From NCBI GenBank assembly GCA_030604975.1, contig JAUVUV010000094.1, positions 1 to 7,633 of the forward strand: a stretch of 7,633 nt of DNA, written 5' to 3'. Below, piece by piece: positions 1 through 6,983 of the stretch. The notes below the pieces were generated by a model. That model was not told the DNA's origin. It did not search any database and saw only the letters and a program-made list of their open reading frames with translations. Positions within the stretch are counted from its first letter, which is position 1. Each line of letters starts with the position of its first letter. Both the position numbers and the translations under genes were made by a program. Source of the DNA: Candidatus Glassiibacteriota bacterium. Lineage in GTDB: Bacteria; Gemmatimonadota; Glassbacteria; GWA2-58-10.

Positions 1-32
1 ATGAACTCGCTAAAACCACCGTGCTTCTATCT

Positions 33-60
33 GCCGGAATACAGGAGACAGAATTCAGAA
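33..60. repeat. Degenerate heptad array, NNCAGAA orientation (4 units)
   Basis: Four consecutive 7-nt units read GCCGGAA, TACAGGA, GACAGAA and TTCAGAA. They are the reverse complement of the TTCTGNN unit found at 100-141, so the two arrays face each other across a 39-nt spacer. The stretch lies downstream of flhB. Confidence 0.5.
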
Positions 61-99
61 TGGAGCTGGAGCTTATCCGGATGTCTCTCGCTTTCAATG

Positions 100-141
100 T
101 TCTGTCTTCTGAGTTCTGTTTCCTGAGTTCTATTTTCTCAT
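100..141. repeat. Degenerate heptad array, TTCTGNN orientation (6 units)
   Basis: Six consecutive 7-nt units read TTCTGTC, TTCTGAG, TTCTGTT, TCCTGAG, TTCTATT and TTCTCAT. They keep perfect 7-nt phase and run into the flhB stop codon (138-140). At double period, CTGAGTTCTGTTTC (109-122) and CTGAGTTCTATTTT (123-136) match at 12 of 14 positions. Confidence 0.6.
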
Positions 142-1214
142 GCAATCCGCCTGTTTTTCAGGCGGTAGACATAAGCCAGAACCTCGGCCACGGCCTTGTA
201 AAGGTGGCCGGGAATTTCGGCTCCGATCTCGGCAGCTTTGTAAAGCAATTGTGCCAGAGGCTTATTTTCCACGATCGGGATATCGTTGGACCGTGCGATC
301 TCTTTTATCTTTTCAGCCAGCAGCCTGGCTCCCTTGGCTACCATCACAGGGGCGCGCATCGTTTTCTGATCGTACTTGAGCGCCACAGCCAGTTCAACCG
401 GGTTGGTGACCACGACATCCGCCTCTTTCACATCCTGCATCATGCGCCTGCGTGCAGTCTCCATCTGGATCGAACGGATGCGGCTCTTGATCAACGGGTC
501 ACCCTCATACTGTTTGCGCTCTTCCTTGACTTCGTGGCGGCTCATCCGGAGCTCCTGTTTATGCTTGTAACGTTGCCAGACGTAATCCAGGATCGCCAGC
601 AGAAGAAGCAAAAGGGCGATCCGCAGACTCAGGATGAGAATCTGTTTCATCAGGTAAATGAAAAACTGTCCGACTTCCTGATCCAGCAGGAGGAGATAAT
701 CACCGAACATACCCCTGATCGTCCATACGGACAGGGCAGCAACCGCAATCACCTTGAGAACGCTTTTCACCATCTCCACGATAGCCCGCGAAGAGAAGAA
801 GATCCTTTTGATCCCCTTGATCGGATTCATTTTGCTCGCCTTGGGCATCAGGGGCTTCCAGGTGAAATTGGGCCCGGACTGGGCAATCCCGGTCAGGATT
901 CCCACGATCATCAGGAGAAGAAAAAGCGGTCCCATTACTCTCATCATGAAAAAAAGCGCGGCCTCTGTATAAACTTTCAAATTATGCGTTCCGAGCTCCA
1001 TATCCACAGCGTTGGAAAAAATATGGGCACTCGCTTTTTCCATACTGTCCCACATAGAAGGGCCGAAAAATAAGAGCGCCACGACGCCGGCCAGGAGCAC
1101 CATCATGCTCGACAGCTCGACCGACCGGGGCACGTTACCTTCCAGGCGCGCATCTTCCATGCGTTTTTGTGTTGGTTCCTCTGTCTTTTCTTCTTGCGGA
1201 GTTTCCTCAGCCAC
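138..1214 (-). CDS. flhB: FlhB, flagellar export gate / substrate-specificity switch protein
   Basis: FlhB is the inner-membrane export-gate protein whose cytoplasmic tail switches secretion from rod/hook to filament substrates. The 358-residue product has the family layout. A charged N-terminus (EETPQEEKTEEPTQKR) is followed by four hydrophobic segments near residues 33-52, 87-111, 147-165 and 184-210. A basic linker with the conserved EGDP motif (about 237-240) leads into the FlhB_C domain. The start is GTG at 1214-1212, with AGGACAGG five bases upstream, 15 nt after the fliR stop. The autocleavage site, normally Asn-Pro-Thr-His, reads N271-P272-V273-E274 here (bases 404-393). Asn and Pro are kept, while Thr and His are replaced. 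The rest of the C-domain (ALKYD, IVENKPLAQLLY, EIPGHLYKAVAEVLAYVY) is typical, so the protein looks intact. It is the last gene of the visible cluster; flhA often follows but would lie outside the window. Confidence 0.96.
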   Translation of the reverse strand: MAEETPQEEKTEEPTQKRMEDARLEGNVPRSVELSSMMVLLAGVVALLFFGPSMWDSMEKASAHIFSNAVDMELGTHNLKVYTEAALFFMMRVMGPLFLLLMIVGILTGIAQSGPNFTWKPLMPKASKMNPIKGIKRIFFSSRAIVEMVKSVLKVIAVAALSVWTIRGMFGDYLLLLDQEVGQFFIYLMKQILILSLRIALLLLLLAILDYVWQRYKHKQELRMSRHEVKEERKQYEGDPLIKSRIRSIQMETARRRMMQDVKEADVVVTNPVELAVALKYDQKTMRAPVMVAKGARLLAEKIKEIARSNDIPIVENKPLAQLLYKAAEIGAEIPGHLYKAVAEVLAYVYRLKNRRIA

Positions 1215-1229
1215 TTTTTCCTGTCCTGG

Positions 1230-2009
1230 TTAGAGCAACCTAAGCGCGATCAGTATGTTGTTTTCCATGCCGGCTACCAGCTTGGTAAACACGTAAGAGA
1301 AAAACGGCAGGGTGATTCCCAGAAGCAGGATCCCCATGCCGACTTTTACCGGAAACCCGATAATAAAAACGTTGATCTGCGGGGCCGTACGCGCAATAAA
1401 GCCAAGAGCCACATCCGCCAGGAACAGGGCGGCAAGAATCGGTGCCCCCATCTTAAGCGCGATTATAAACACCTGGCCGGTCATGCGGATCAACTCTGTT
1501 GCCAGCGGCGCCTCGAGCTGGACTCCCGCAATCGGGATCACATGGAAGCTGGCGGCCATGGCCTTGAACAGGAAATGATCCCAGAACATGCTCACATAGA
1601 TTAAAACCGCCAGAAGGTTCTGCATCGTACCGATAACACTAATCTGCTCCTCGCTCATCGGGTCGATCACGTTACCGATACGCAGGCCCATCTGGAATCC
1701 CACCAGGCCTCCCGCAAATTGTATTCCATTGAAAATCAACATCGCGATATAGCCCAGGGCCATTCCCACCAAAAGTTCCTTGAACAGGACCACCACATAG
1801 CTCACGAGGTTTTCCGGCAGAACCACGCTGTCGATATTCAGTGTGGGCACGAGCACGATGGTAATCACCAGCGACAGCCCGATCCGCACCATGCGGGGAA
1901 CATTTTCCGAGCCGATAAACGGCATCATGAAAATGATGCCGCCGACCCGGAAAAAAATAATCGTGTAGATCTCGATCTGGCGCAGGGCGATATCCGCAAT
2001 CGGTATCAT
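1230..2009 (-). CDS. fliR: FliR, flagellar type III export gate membrane protein
   Basis: FliR is an integral membrane part of the FliP-FliQ-FliR gate through which flagellar subunits leave the cytoplasm. The 259-residue product has the usual family length and several long hydrophobic segments, roughly 12-32, 42-58, 69-95, 123-148, 173-203 and 213-242. Conserved FliR features include KELLVGMALGY (77-87), the GNVIDP segment (112-117) and RTAPQINVFIIGFPVK (207-222), which is a strong family signature. The start is ATG at 2009-2007. An in-frame TGA lies just two codons upstream, so no longer start is possible. A weak GGAAGA lies 11 nt upstream, inside the proposed small ORF, so translational coupling is likely. 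flhB begins 15 nt after the TAA stop. Confidence 0.96.
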   Translation of the reverse strand: MIPIADIALRQIEIYTIIFFRVGGIIFMMPFIGSENVPRMVRIGLSLVITIVLVPTLNIDSVVLPENLVSYVVVLFKELLVGMALGYIAMLIFNGIQFAGGLVGFQMGLRIGNVIDPMSEEQISVIGTMQNLLAVLIYVSMFWDHFLFKAMAASFHVIPIAGVQLEAPLATELIRMTGQVFIIALKMGAPILAALFLADVALGFIARTAPQINVFIIGFPVKVGMGILLLGITLPFFSYVFTKLVAGMENNILIALRLL

Positions 2010-2012
2010 AAC

Positions 2013-2177
2013 TCACGCTTTCTTCCAATCCAGCCGGGGAAAGAGATTCCCCTCCGGTGCTGGAAAGGATTTCCGCTCCATGCCTGGCGGTAATGCTATG
2101 GACATCAGCCCGGTGAACCGGGGATGCAGATTCTCCTGCCGGACAAATTTTCCGGCATAGAAAAAGTCATTAATCAT
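2013..2177 (-). CDS. Candidate small protein (54 aa) between fliQ and fliR
   Basis: I do not recognise this frame, and no function is assigned. It runs from an ATG overlapping the fliQ stop codon (ATGA, 2177-2174) to a TGA at 2015-2013. Only GTT separates that stop from the fliR ATG. The frame fills the whole fliQ-fliR gap, which is otherwise unusually long for neighbouring export-gate genes. The 54-residue product starts MINDFFYAGK and ends PRLDWKKA. It is proline-rich and basic, with no transmembrane segment or signal peptide, so it would be cytoplasmic. About 60% of its third codon positions are G or C, similar to its neighbours. There is no good ribosome binding site, so expression would depend on coupling to fliQ. 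It is in frame with fliR. The alternative is a non-coding spacer that happens to be open; the region also contains hairpins. Confidence 0.45.
   Translation of the reverse strand: MINDFFYAGKFVRQENLHPRFTGLMSIALPPGMERKSFPAPEGNLFPRLDWKKA
2029..2064 (-). other. Predicted RNA hairpin just upstream of the fliR start
   Basis: An outer stem TCCAGC/GCTGGA (2029-2034 with 2059-2064) encloses an inner stem GGGGAA/TTCCCC (2036-2041 with 2047-2052) with a 5-nt loop and an asymmetric internal bulge. It ends three bases from the weak fliR ribosome binding site and could affect fliR translation. It lies inside the proposed small ORF. Confidence 0.4.
2137..2157 (-). other. Predicted hairpin in the fliQ-fliR gap
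   Basis: A perfect 7-bp stem TGCCGGA/TCCGGCA (2137-2143 with 2151-2157) closes a 7-nt loop. No U-tract follows on either strand, so it is not a typical intrinsic terminator. A second small hairpin, CCCGG-TGAA-CCGGG, lies at 2109-2122. Confidence 0.35.
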
Positions 2178-2443
2178 TTGATGTAATTCGGAATGTTGCT
2201 CAACAGTTCGATAGAAAAATCCAGCAAGGTTTGCATCATCCAGGGCAGGAACAGGATCAGTGAGCCCACTACGGCCAGTATCTTGGGGATAAAGGTCAGG
2301 GTCTGTTCCTGGATTGAGGTTGCTGTCTGGATGATACTGATCGTCACTCCGACTATCAGCCCGGCGATCAGCATCGGGCTGGCAACCATCATTGCAGTAA
2401 TAAATACCTCTCGCCCGAGGTGAATTACGAATTGCTGGCTCAA
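2174..2443 (-). CDS. fliQ: FliQ, flagellar type III export gate membrane protein
   Basis: FliQ is a small two-helix membrane protein of the flagellar export gate, where it packs around FliP and FliR. The 89-residue product matches the family in length. Its two hydrophobic segments lie at about 13-38 and 55-80, separated by the conserved loop TATSIQEQTLTFIPK (40-54). The start is TTG at 2443-2441. A strong AGGAGG lies six bases upstream and overlaps the fliP stop codon. The gap to fliP is 10 nt, so the two are surely co-transcribed. The TGA stop overlaps the ATG of the proposed small ORF. Confidence 0.95.
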   Translation of the reverse strand: MSQQFVIHLGREVFITAMMVASPMLIAGLIVGVTISIIQTATSIQEQTLTFIPKILAVVGSLILFLPWMMQTLLDFSIELLSNIPNYIK

Positions 2444-2453
2444 AGGCTGCCTC

Positions 2454-3254
2454 CTAAATGAAACTTCTCATCAATGAACTCACAATTAGGTACCAGCCGT
2501 CCACCATTACAAACAGCAGCACCTTGAAAGGCAGTGAGATAATAATCGGCGGCAACATCAGCATACCCATCGAGAGCAGCACGCTGGAGACAATCATGTC
2601 GATCATGATAAACGGCAGATAGAGCAGGAACCCGATCTGGAAAGCCAGCCTGAGCTCACTGATAATAAACGCCGGGATGAGCACCAGGGTGGGGATATCC
2701 TCTGGTATGGCGGGCTTATCCATCTTGGCCATAAACACGAACAGCGCAAGGTCTTTCTCACGCACCTGGCTGAGCATGAATGTACGGATCGGTTTCAGCC
2801 CCCGGTCGAACCCCTCTTGCTGGGTAATGTCGTGGCGCAGGTAGGGCTGGAGCGCCTGATCGTTGATCTCTTTCCACACCGGACTCATGACATAAAACGT
2901 GATAAAAAGCGCCAGCCCGATCAGAAGCTGGTTGGCCGGCATGCCCTGGGTGCCGAGCGCCTGGCGCAGGAAATGAAAGACCACCACGATCCTGGTGAAA
3001 CAGGTCATCATGATCAGGATCGAGGGTGCCAGGGCCAGCATTGTCATCAGGAAAAGCAACTGCAGGGTGATAGCGAAATCTTCCGGCGCCTGGGAAGCCC
3101 CCACCCCGATATTGACACTGGGAAAAATCGTTCCGCCCGCGCCGCCTGCACCTTGCGCCTGGACGGTACTGTGGCAGGAAAAAACGAATATGGCCAGAAG
3201 AAAAAGAAAGCTCAGAACGGCTTTAAACGGTATCCTGCGGAATTTAACTTTCAT
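2454..3254 (-). CDS. fliP: FliP, flagellar type III export gate membrane protein
   Basis: FliP forms the core ring of the flagellar export channel with FliR and FliQ. With the start at 3254 the product is 266 residues, close to the usual 240-270. It begins with a signal peptide: basic MKVKFRR, hydrophobic core about 12-26, probable cleavage near VQAQ (31-34). FliP is one of the few export-gate proteins known to carry one. Downstream are LQLLFLMTMLALAPS (64-78), MMTCFTRIVVVFHFLRQALG (82-101), and the family signature PAFIISELRLAFQIGF (194-209) followed by GMLMLPP. I chose 3254 because the signal peptide begins there and GGGGGAAAG lies nine bases upstream. The frame stays open another 86 codons upstream to 3512. 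An ATG at 3392 with AGGAG four bases before it is an alternative giving 312 residues, but it would bury the signal peptide. No fliO precedes the gene. Confidence 0.94.
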   Translation of the reverse strand: MKVKFRRIPFKAVLSFLFLLAIFVFSCHSTVQAQGAGGAGGTIFPSVNIGVGASQAPEDFAITLQLLFLMTMLALAPSILIMMTCFTRIVVVFHFLRQALGTQGMPANQLLIGLALFITFYVMSPVWKEINDQALQPYLRHDITQQEGFDRGLKPIRTFMLSQVREKDLALFVFMAKMDKPAIPEDIPTLVLIPAFIISELRLAFQIGFLLYLPFIMIDMIVSSVLLSMGMLMLPPIIISLPFKVLLFVMVDGWYLIVSSLMRSFI

Positions 3255-3638
3255 CTCTGCACACTTTCCCCCGGTAAAATTTTTTTCCACGTCAGAGGTG
3301 ATGAGCAAATTCCGTACCGGAGGTTTTGAACTGGATCTCCCGTTTCTATGAAAAAACCTTTGCCTGCGTGTTTCAATAACCAATGGCACCATCCATCTCC
3401 TTTTGCATTTTCCCGGCGCAGGGATTATATTGGTATACGGAAATCTCATCCATATCTGATAGGAAAATATCTTATAGCCTTTTTTACCGATTGGTCCTGT
3501 GTATTTTTGCACCGGGGGAGATAACTTTTCCTACTCGGGAAGGAATCCAGACCCTAATCCCGATAGCAGGGTTGAGCAATACCATCTAAGACAATTATGC
3601 AAGCCACTATTCAACCTTATCATCCGGAGTGGGGAAAA
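3255..3638. other. Divergent intergenic region between fliP and the aconitase gene
   Basis: This AT-rich stretch must hold the promoters of both the minus-strand flagellar operon and the plus-strand aconitase operon. On the minus strand a perfect TATAAT (3429-3424) could be the -10 element of a fliP promoter, but the -35 position has only a weak TGGATG. On the plus strand TTGGTA (3430-3435) stands 17 nt before TATCTG, which is too weak to call. A 6-bp inverted repeat, TCGGGA/TCCCGA (3535-3540 and 3558-3563), lies upstream of the aconitase start. I found no convincing sigma-54 or sigma-28 promoter and no recognisable riboswitch. Open frames on both strands here have no protein-like features. 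Confidence 0.5.
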
Positions 3639-5567
3639 ATGGGAATGAACGTGGTAGATAAAATATTTACCGAGCATCTGGTCCGCGGCCGGCTCACTCC
3701 CGGCGAGGAGATCGCCCTGCAGGTGGACCAGACCCTGACCCAGGATGCCACAGGCACGATGGCCTATCTGCAGTTCGAGGCCATGGGAATTGCGCGGGTT
3801 AAGACAAAGCTTTCGGTGAGCTATGTGGATCACAACATGCTTCAGACAGGATTCGAAAACGCCGATGACCACCGCTACCTTCAGAACGTGGCCCGCAAGG
3901 TAGGGGCACATTTCAGCCGACCGGGCAACGGGATCTGCCACCAGGTGCATCTGGAGCGGTTCAGCGCACCCGGGCAGGTTCTTCTCGGCTCGGACAGCCA
4001 CACCCCGACCTGCGGAGGAGCGGGAATGATCGCAATCGGCGCCGGCGGGCTGGATATCGCCGTGGCGATGGCCGGAGGAGCTTTCCACCTCAAGTGCCCC
4101 TCGGTGGTGGGCGTGCGGCTGGAGGGCAGGCTCGGGGGATGGACCTCTGCCAAGGACGTGATTCTAGAAATGCTGCGCCGACTCACTGTAAAAGGTGGTG
4201 TCGGTAAAATATTCGCCTATCACGGCCCCGGCGTGGAGAGTCTCGATGTGCCCCAGCGGGCGACAATCACCAACATGGGAGCAGACCTCGGTGCCACGAC
4301 CAGCATTTTCCCCAGCGACCGGCGCACCAAGGAATATCTCGAAGCCCAGGAACGGAGCGAACTCTGGCAAGAAATCCTCCCGGATGAGGATGCCGTCTAT
4401 GATGAGGAGATCGTGATCGATCTCTCAAGCCTCGAGCCTCTGGTTGCCATGCCGCACTCGCCGGATGCAGTGGTGAGGCTCAGCGAGGTTGCGGGAGAGA
4501 AAATCCAGCAGGTCTGCGTGGGAAGCTGCACCAATAGCTCCTACTACGACCTGATGGTGGTGGCGGCGATTCTCAAGGGAAAGAAAGCGCATCCTGAGGT
4601 GAGTTTCGCAGTTACCCCGGGCAGCCGGCAGGTATTCGAAATGATCGCTGCCAGCAGTGGTCTCAAGGACCTGATCAGCAGCGGAGCGCGGATTCTCGAA
4701 TCCGCCTGCGGCCCCTGTATCGGTATGGGCCAGGTGCCTGCCACAGGGACGCTTTCGGTGCGCTCGTTCAACCGGAATTTCAAGGGCCGCTGCGGCAGCA
4801 AGGAGGCTGGAGTGATCCTGGCAAGCCCTGAGGTCTGCGCTATGGCAGCGCTCGAGGGCGCCCTGCCGGATATCACCAAACACGGGAATCCGCCTGAAGT
4901 TACCCCGTCGGAGCGGTTTATTATTGATGACGGGATGATTATTCCGCCAGCTCACGAAGGCGAAGAGGTGGAGGTCCTGCGCGGGCCGAATATCAAGCCC
5001 TGTCCGGTGAACCAGCCCCTGCCGGATATCATAGAGGGTAAGGTTCTGCTTGTCACTGGTGACAATATCACCACGGACGATATCATGCCTGCAGGGACGA
5101 AAGTACTGCCCCTGCGCTCAAATATCCCGGCAATCAGCGAGTACGTTTTCGAAAACCTCGATTCTGAGTTTCCTTCCAGGGCGCGGCAAATGAAAGGCGG
5201 GATTATTATCGGCGGAAACAACTACGGCCAGGGTTCCTCCCGCGAACACGCGGCAATCGCTCCGATGTACCTGGGACTGAAAGCGGTCATAACCAAAAGT
5301 TTCGCCCGCATCCACCGGAGCAACCTGATCAATTTCGGTATTCTGCCTGTGGTTTTTGCCGATGAAAGCCACTACGACTCGGTCGCCCAGGGAGTTGATC
5401 TTGTAATCGACGTTTTCCATTCTGCTCTGGAAAGTGCCAAGGGTGAACTCACAGTGACCAATCGCACAAAGGGTGAATCATTCAAGGGGATTGCCAAGCT
5501 CAGTGATCACGAACTCGAAGTGATCTTCGCCGGCGGCCTTCTTCCTTTCACCAAAAAGCAAGCCTGA
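3639..5567 (+). CDS. Aconitate hydratase, Aquifex-type (single-chain, about 640 aa)
   Basis: Aconitase interconverts citrate and isocitrate through cis-aconitate in the TCA cycle, using a [4Fe-4S] cluster. With the start at 3639 the product is 642 residues, the size of the compact Aquifex-type family rather than the ~900-residue AcnA/AcnB forms. Numbered from there, YVDHN (62-66) and GSDSHTP (117-123) are active-site segments. The three cluster cysteines are C297 (GSCTNSS) and C357 and C360 (ACGPC). The swivel domain carries TGDNITTDDIMPAG (about 473-486) and the substrate-binding GQGSSREHAA (530-539). Family proteins start close to the NVVDKIFTEHLV segment. GGAG lies nine bases before ATG 3639. 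The longer ATG at 3597 (656 residues) has no ribosome binding site, so I prefer 3639. The lyase gene follows after 9 nt. Homoaconitase or isopropylmalate isomerase are less likely given overall length and motif pattern. Confidence 0.9.
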   Translation: MGMNVVDKIFTEHLVRGRLTPGEEIALQVDQTLTQDATGTMAYLQFEAMGIARVKTKLSVSYVDHNMLQTGFENADDHRYLQNVARKVGAHFSRPGNGICHQVHLERFSAPGQVLLGSDSHTPTCGGAGMIAIGAGGLDIAVAMAGGAFHLKCPSVVGVRLEGRLGGWTSAKDVILEMLRRLTVKGGVGKIFAYHGPGVESLDVPQRATITNMGADLGATTSIFPSDRRTKEYLEAQERSELWQEILPDEDAVYDEEIVIDLSSLEPLVAMPHSPDAVVRLSEVAGEKIQQVCVGSCTNSSYYDLMVVAAILKGKKAHPEVSFAVTPGSRQVFEMIAASSGLKDLISSGARILESACGPCIGMGQVPATGTLSVRSFNRNFKGRCGSKEAGVILASPEVCAMAALEGALPDITKHGNPPEVTPSERFIIDDGMIIPPAHEGEEVEVLRGPNIKPCPVNQPLPDIIEGKVLLVTGDNITTDDIMPAGTKVLPLRSNIPAISEYVFENLDSEFPSRARQMKGGIIIGGNNYGQGSSREHAAIAPMYLGLKAVITKSFARIHRSNLINFGILPVVFADESHYDSVAQGVDLVIDVFHSALESAKGELTVTNRTKGESFKGIAKLSDHELEVIFAGGLLPFTKKQA

Positions 5568-5576
5568 GAAGCAAAA

Positions 5577-6983
5577 GTGAGTATCCGTATCGAAAAAGAC
5601 TCTCTGGGAGAAGTCCAGGTACCGGCAGACAAATATTACGGCGCACAGACACAGCGCGCCGTGGAGAATTTCCCGGTCTCTGGGCGCGCGCTTCCGCCTG
5701 AGATGGTCTGGGCTGCGGCCACGATCAAGAAAGCCGCCGCAATTGTGCATGGAGAACTCGGGCTGCTGGAGAAGAAAGTCTCTGAGGCTATCTCCCGTGC
5801 GGCGGACAGGGTGATCGCTGGCGAGCTAGCTGACAATTTCGTTGTGGATATTTATCAGGCCGGGGCAGGAACCAGTTTCAACATGAACGTGAACGAGGTG
5901 ATCGCCAACCTCGCCGAGGAGGCTCTCGGAGGCAAGCGCGGCGAATACAGGATGGTCCATCCCAACGACCATGTGAACATGGCCCAGTCCACCAACGACG
6001 TTGTGCCCACATCGATCAGGCTGGCCTGCCTGCGAGTGGCTGATGAGCTGATCGAGGCTGTTTCTTTGCTTTCCCAGGCCTTTGCCGAGCGGGCTGAAAA
6101 GTTCAAGAACATTGTCACCACCGGCCGCACGCACCTTCAGGACGCCGTGCCGATCACTCTCGGCCAGCAGTTTGGCGGCTACGTTCATACACTGGAAAAA
6201 ACCGCGCGCAGGCTGACAACCTCTTTCAACCGCGCCGGAGTGCTCGGTCTGGGAGGTTCGGCTGCGGGCACGGGTCTCAACACCCATCCCGAATACCAGG
6301 CACGCATGGTCGGAGTTCTGCGCCAGCTAACCGGGTTCGAGCTCTCAGCGGATGCCAATCTCTTTGCCGCCATGGCGAGCATGGATGTTTTCGTGGATAT
6401 TTCCGCGCGGATGAAAACCGCCGCAATCGAGTTGGTGAGAATCACGAATGACCTTCGACTCCTCTCCAGCGGACCCACCAGCGGCCTTGCCGAGATCCGC
6501 CTTCCCGAACTTCAGCCTGGAAGCTCGATCATGCCTGGGAAAGTGAACCCGGTAATCCCTGAGATGACTGCAATGGTCTGTTTCCAGGTGATCGGCAACG
6601 AGACCTGTGTCAACATGGCCGCCCAGGCGGGACAGCTCCAACTCAACGTGATGATGCCGGTAATCGCCCATAACGTTCTCGAGTCGGCCAAAATCCTGAC
6701 CAGCGCGCTAGGACTGCTCAACGAGCGCTGCGTATCCGGAATCGAGGCCAGCCAGGAGCGTTGCCGGGAGTATTTCGAGAAAAGCATGGGCACGGCAACT
6801 GTGCTCAACCCGGTGATCGGCTATCTCAAAACAGCCGAGGTGGTCAAGGAAAGCCTGCGAACCGGAAAATCGCTCAAAGAGATAATCCTTGAACGGAAGA
6901 TTCTCACTCCCGAAGAGCTCGAGAGGGCGCTCCACCCCGAACGGATTACCCACCCGGGAATCCTGAAAAAAAGCGAAGATTGA
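5577..6983 (+). CDS. Aspartase/fumarase family lyase (aspartate ammonia-lyase or class II fumarase)
   Basis: This 468-residue lyase makes fumarate either from aspartate (releasing ammonia) or, reversibly, from malate. The fold is clear. AGAGTSFNMNVNEVIAN (95-111) contains T99. HPNDHVNMAQSTND (128-141) contains S138, T139 and N140. GRTHLQDAVP (183-192) contains T185 and H186. The catalytic loop GSSIMPGKVNPVIPE (315-329) contains probable catalytic S316, plus K322 and N324. QSTND, NPVIPE, LRLLSSGP and MAAQAGQLQLNVM resemble aspartases; fumarases usually have QSSND and NPTQCE. The N-terminal GAQTQRAVENF and THLQDA also occur in fumarases. The start is GTG at 5577 with GAGAAG about six bases upstream, 9 nt after the aconitase stop, so co-transcription is likely. 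Sequence favours aspartase, while context beside aconitase favours a TCA-cycle fumarase role. I leave the symbol blank for that reason. Confidence 0.9.
   Translation: MSIRIEKDSLGEVQVPADKYYGAQTQRAVENFPVSGRALPPEMVWAAATIKKAAAIVHGELGLLEKKVSEAISRAADRVIAGELADNFVVDIYQAGAGTSFNMNVNEVIANLAEEALGGKRGEYRMVHPNDHVNMAQSTNDVVPTSIRLACLRVADELIEAVSLLSQAFAERAEKFKNIVTTGRTHLQDAVPITLGQQFGGYVHTLEKTARRLTTSFNRAGVLGLGGSAAGTGLNTHPEYQARMVGVLRQLTGFELSADANLFAAMASMDVFVDISARMKTAAIELVRITNDLRLLSSGPTSGLAEIRLPELQPGSSIMPGKVNPVIPEMTAMVCFQVIGNETCVNMAAQAGQLQLNVMMPVIAHNVLESAKILTSALGLLNERCVSGIEASQERCREYFEKSMGTATVLNPVIGYLKTAEVVKESLRTGKSLKEIILERKILTPEELERALHPERITHPGILKKSED

Noticed and set aside
21..1073. A 350-codon open frame on the plus strand opposite flhB
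   Set aside because: It runs antisense through flhB, which has full family motifs. The translated product is rich in His, Gln and Arg, with no recognisable domain, as expected of a shadow frame.
3355..3380. Minus-strand ACACGCAGGCAAAGG resembles part of a cyclic di-GMP (GEMM) riboswitch
   Set aside because: The neighbouring stems, tetraloop and receptor expected of GEMM-I could not be found, so the match is a short coincidence.
3384..3407. TGGCAC followed by TTGCA, resembling a sigma-54 promoter
   Set aside because: The GG and GC elements are 18 nt apart instead of about 10, so the spacing is wrong. It also points away from fliP.
3383..3589. A 68-codon plus-strand ORF upstream of the aconitase gene
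   Set aside because: It has no ribosome binding site, lies in AT-rich intergenic DNA, and its product shows no family feature.
5478..5750. Minus-strand ORF across the aconitase-lyase junction
   Set aside because: It is antisense to two well-supported genes and has no recognisable product.
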